Of a stretch of DNA of 64,000 nt, positions 63,529 to 64,000 are shown in pieces. Positions within the stretch are counted from its first letter, which is position 1; each line of letters begins with the position of its first letter. The notes beneath the pieces are model-generated. The model was not told the DNA's origin, made no database searches, and worked only from the letters and a program-made list of their open reading frames with translations. The translations under genes and the position numbers were made by a program. Source of the stretch: Bernardetiaceae bacterium (GTDB lineage: Bacteria > Bacteroidota > Bacteroidia > Cytophagales > Thermoflexibacteraceae); NCBI GenBank assembly GCA_025057115.1, contig JANWWZ010000004.1:1-64000 (forward strand). The letters run 5' to 3'.

Positions 63529-64000
63529 ATGAAAAAACACATCTCCACTGCTGTAGCAGCCCTGTTTCCCACTCTCTTATGGGCTCAGTTTTCCATCAAA
63601 GGCAACGTTTCTTCTGCTGAAGAAGGAACACCGCTTACTGGTGCATCGGTAGTGTTAAAACAAACAAGTAAAGGCGTGGCTACCGATGAAGAAGGAAATT
63701 TTACATTTAACAACTTGCCAGCAGGTAACTACCTGTTGCAGGTGTCTTTTATTGGATATCACACCTACGAGCAGAGCATTGATTTACAAGAAGATGTAAC
63801 TTTGTCGGTCAGCTTGAAGCCAGCAGCAATTTGGGCACGTGAAGTAAATGTATTCGGTACGCGCCTCTATCCCATCACAAAAACAATCGTGTCTAAAAAA
63901 GACATAGCTCCGCAAAATTTAGGACAAGACCTGCCCATTCTGCTCAATTTTACTCCTTCTATGGTTACTACCTCCGACGCGGGAGCGGGCATTGGTTATA
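63529..64000 (+). CDS. TonB-dependent receptor under TPP-riboswitch control, 5' part
   Basis: The first 157 codons; the 3' end is outside the window. Signal peptide (KKHISTAVAALFPTLLWAQ), CarboxypepD_reg domain (~22-105, GTPLTGASVVLKQTSKGVAT in part, EEGNFTFNNLPAGNYLLQVS in part), then the start of the plug (VNVFGTRLYPITKTIVSKKD in part, QDLPILLNFTPSMVTTSDAG in part). In Bacteroidota THI-box-controlled TonB receptors (OMR1 type, beside pnuT) import thiamine or its precursors; specificity here follows from the riboswitch. Confidence 0.88.
   Translation, partial: MKKHISTAVAALFPTLLWAQFSIKGNVSSAEEGTPLTGASVVLKQTSKGVATDEEGNFTFNNLPAGNYLLQVSFIGYHTYEQSIDLQEDVTLSVSLKPAAIWAREVNVFGTRLYPITKTIVSKKDIAPQNLGQDLPILLNFTPSMVTTSDAGAGIGY

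Overview
The window reads as a chromosomal segment of a Bacteroidota bacterium, most likely Cytophagales-like. The evidence is lineage-typical proteins (DUF2911, DUF4834 and DUF5606 families, YbjN-like proteins, TonB-dependent receptors with a CarboxypepD_reg domain, BshA, a SiaB/SiaC pair), many genes without a Shine-Dalgarno sequence, and repeated TAnnTTTG elements (the Bacteroidota -7 promoter box) just upstream of starts. Base composition is moderate throughout, apart from one clearly AT-rich gene at 21972-23735. The species cannot be named from the sequence.

Layout. 1-1143 is the end of an rRNA operon: the 3' part of an intron with a LAGLIDADG homing endonuclease gene, the last ~620 nt of 23S rRNA, 5S rRNA and a terminator. 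1160-2629 (-) is a PagL-like lipid A deacylase gene preceded by two tiny ORFs. 2801-3979 (+) is a YbjN-like gene with pspA. 4059-6098 (-) is glgB. 6211-9480 (+) holds EVE, EEP nuclease/phosphatase, YbjN-like and unusual Nramp genes. 9544-13307 carries purH (-), holB (+) and a DUF2911 gene (-). 13523-17061 has a small lipoprotein, a hybrid histidine kinase and an orphan nuoN. 17178-19948 (-) holds rpsT, TerC, a PuuE-like deacetylase and an isochorismatase-fold amidase.

20020-27559 (+) holds enoyl-CoA hydratase, engB, DUF5606, the AT-rich membrane protein, a GNAT, then HU, TPR, a 31-residue bS22/mS38-like ribosomal protein and RNase G. 27613-31675 has a MATE pump, a haem-type TonB receptor and DUF4834. 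31784-35143 (+) is tatA, gatA and a LysM transglycosylase. 35202-40682 (-) is ftsK, lolA, a broken SUI1/yciH gene and a PD40/OmpA-like protein. 40935-42301 (-) is a DECR-type SDR with a CYTH protein. 42549-45417 (+) is bshA, lipA and a TPR membrane protein. 45740-48465 (-) is a thioesterase, a small lipoprotein and thrS. 48681-51047 (+) is the siaB-siaC-coiled-coil-SirB1-like cluster. 51092-63132 holds FAH-family and class V aminotransferase genes, argB, an M28 peptidase, rsmG, an omega-amidase-like nitrilase, gamma carbonic anhydrase, trpS, 3-hydroxybutyryl-CoA dehydrogenase, purL and a GH32 fructanase. 63316-64000 is a promoter, a TPP riboswitch and the start of a TonB receptor, presumably for thiamine compounds.

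Most of this is housekeeping gene content. The parts that stand out are the intron whose endonuclease ORF runs through the 3' splice site into the rRNA, the SiaB/SiaC module with a membrane coiled-coil protein instead of a diguanylate cyclase, the decayed yciH gene inside the ftsK-lolA operon, the Nramp protein lacking the usual metal-site residues, and promoters so close to start codons that some transcripts should be leaderless. I saw no CRISPR array, IS element, prophage or tRNA gene.
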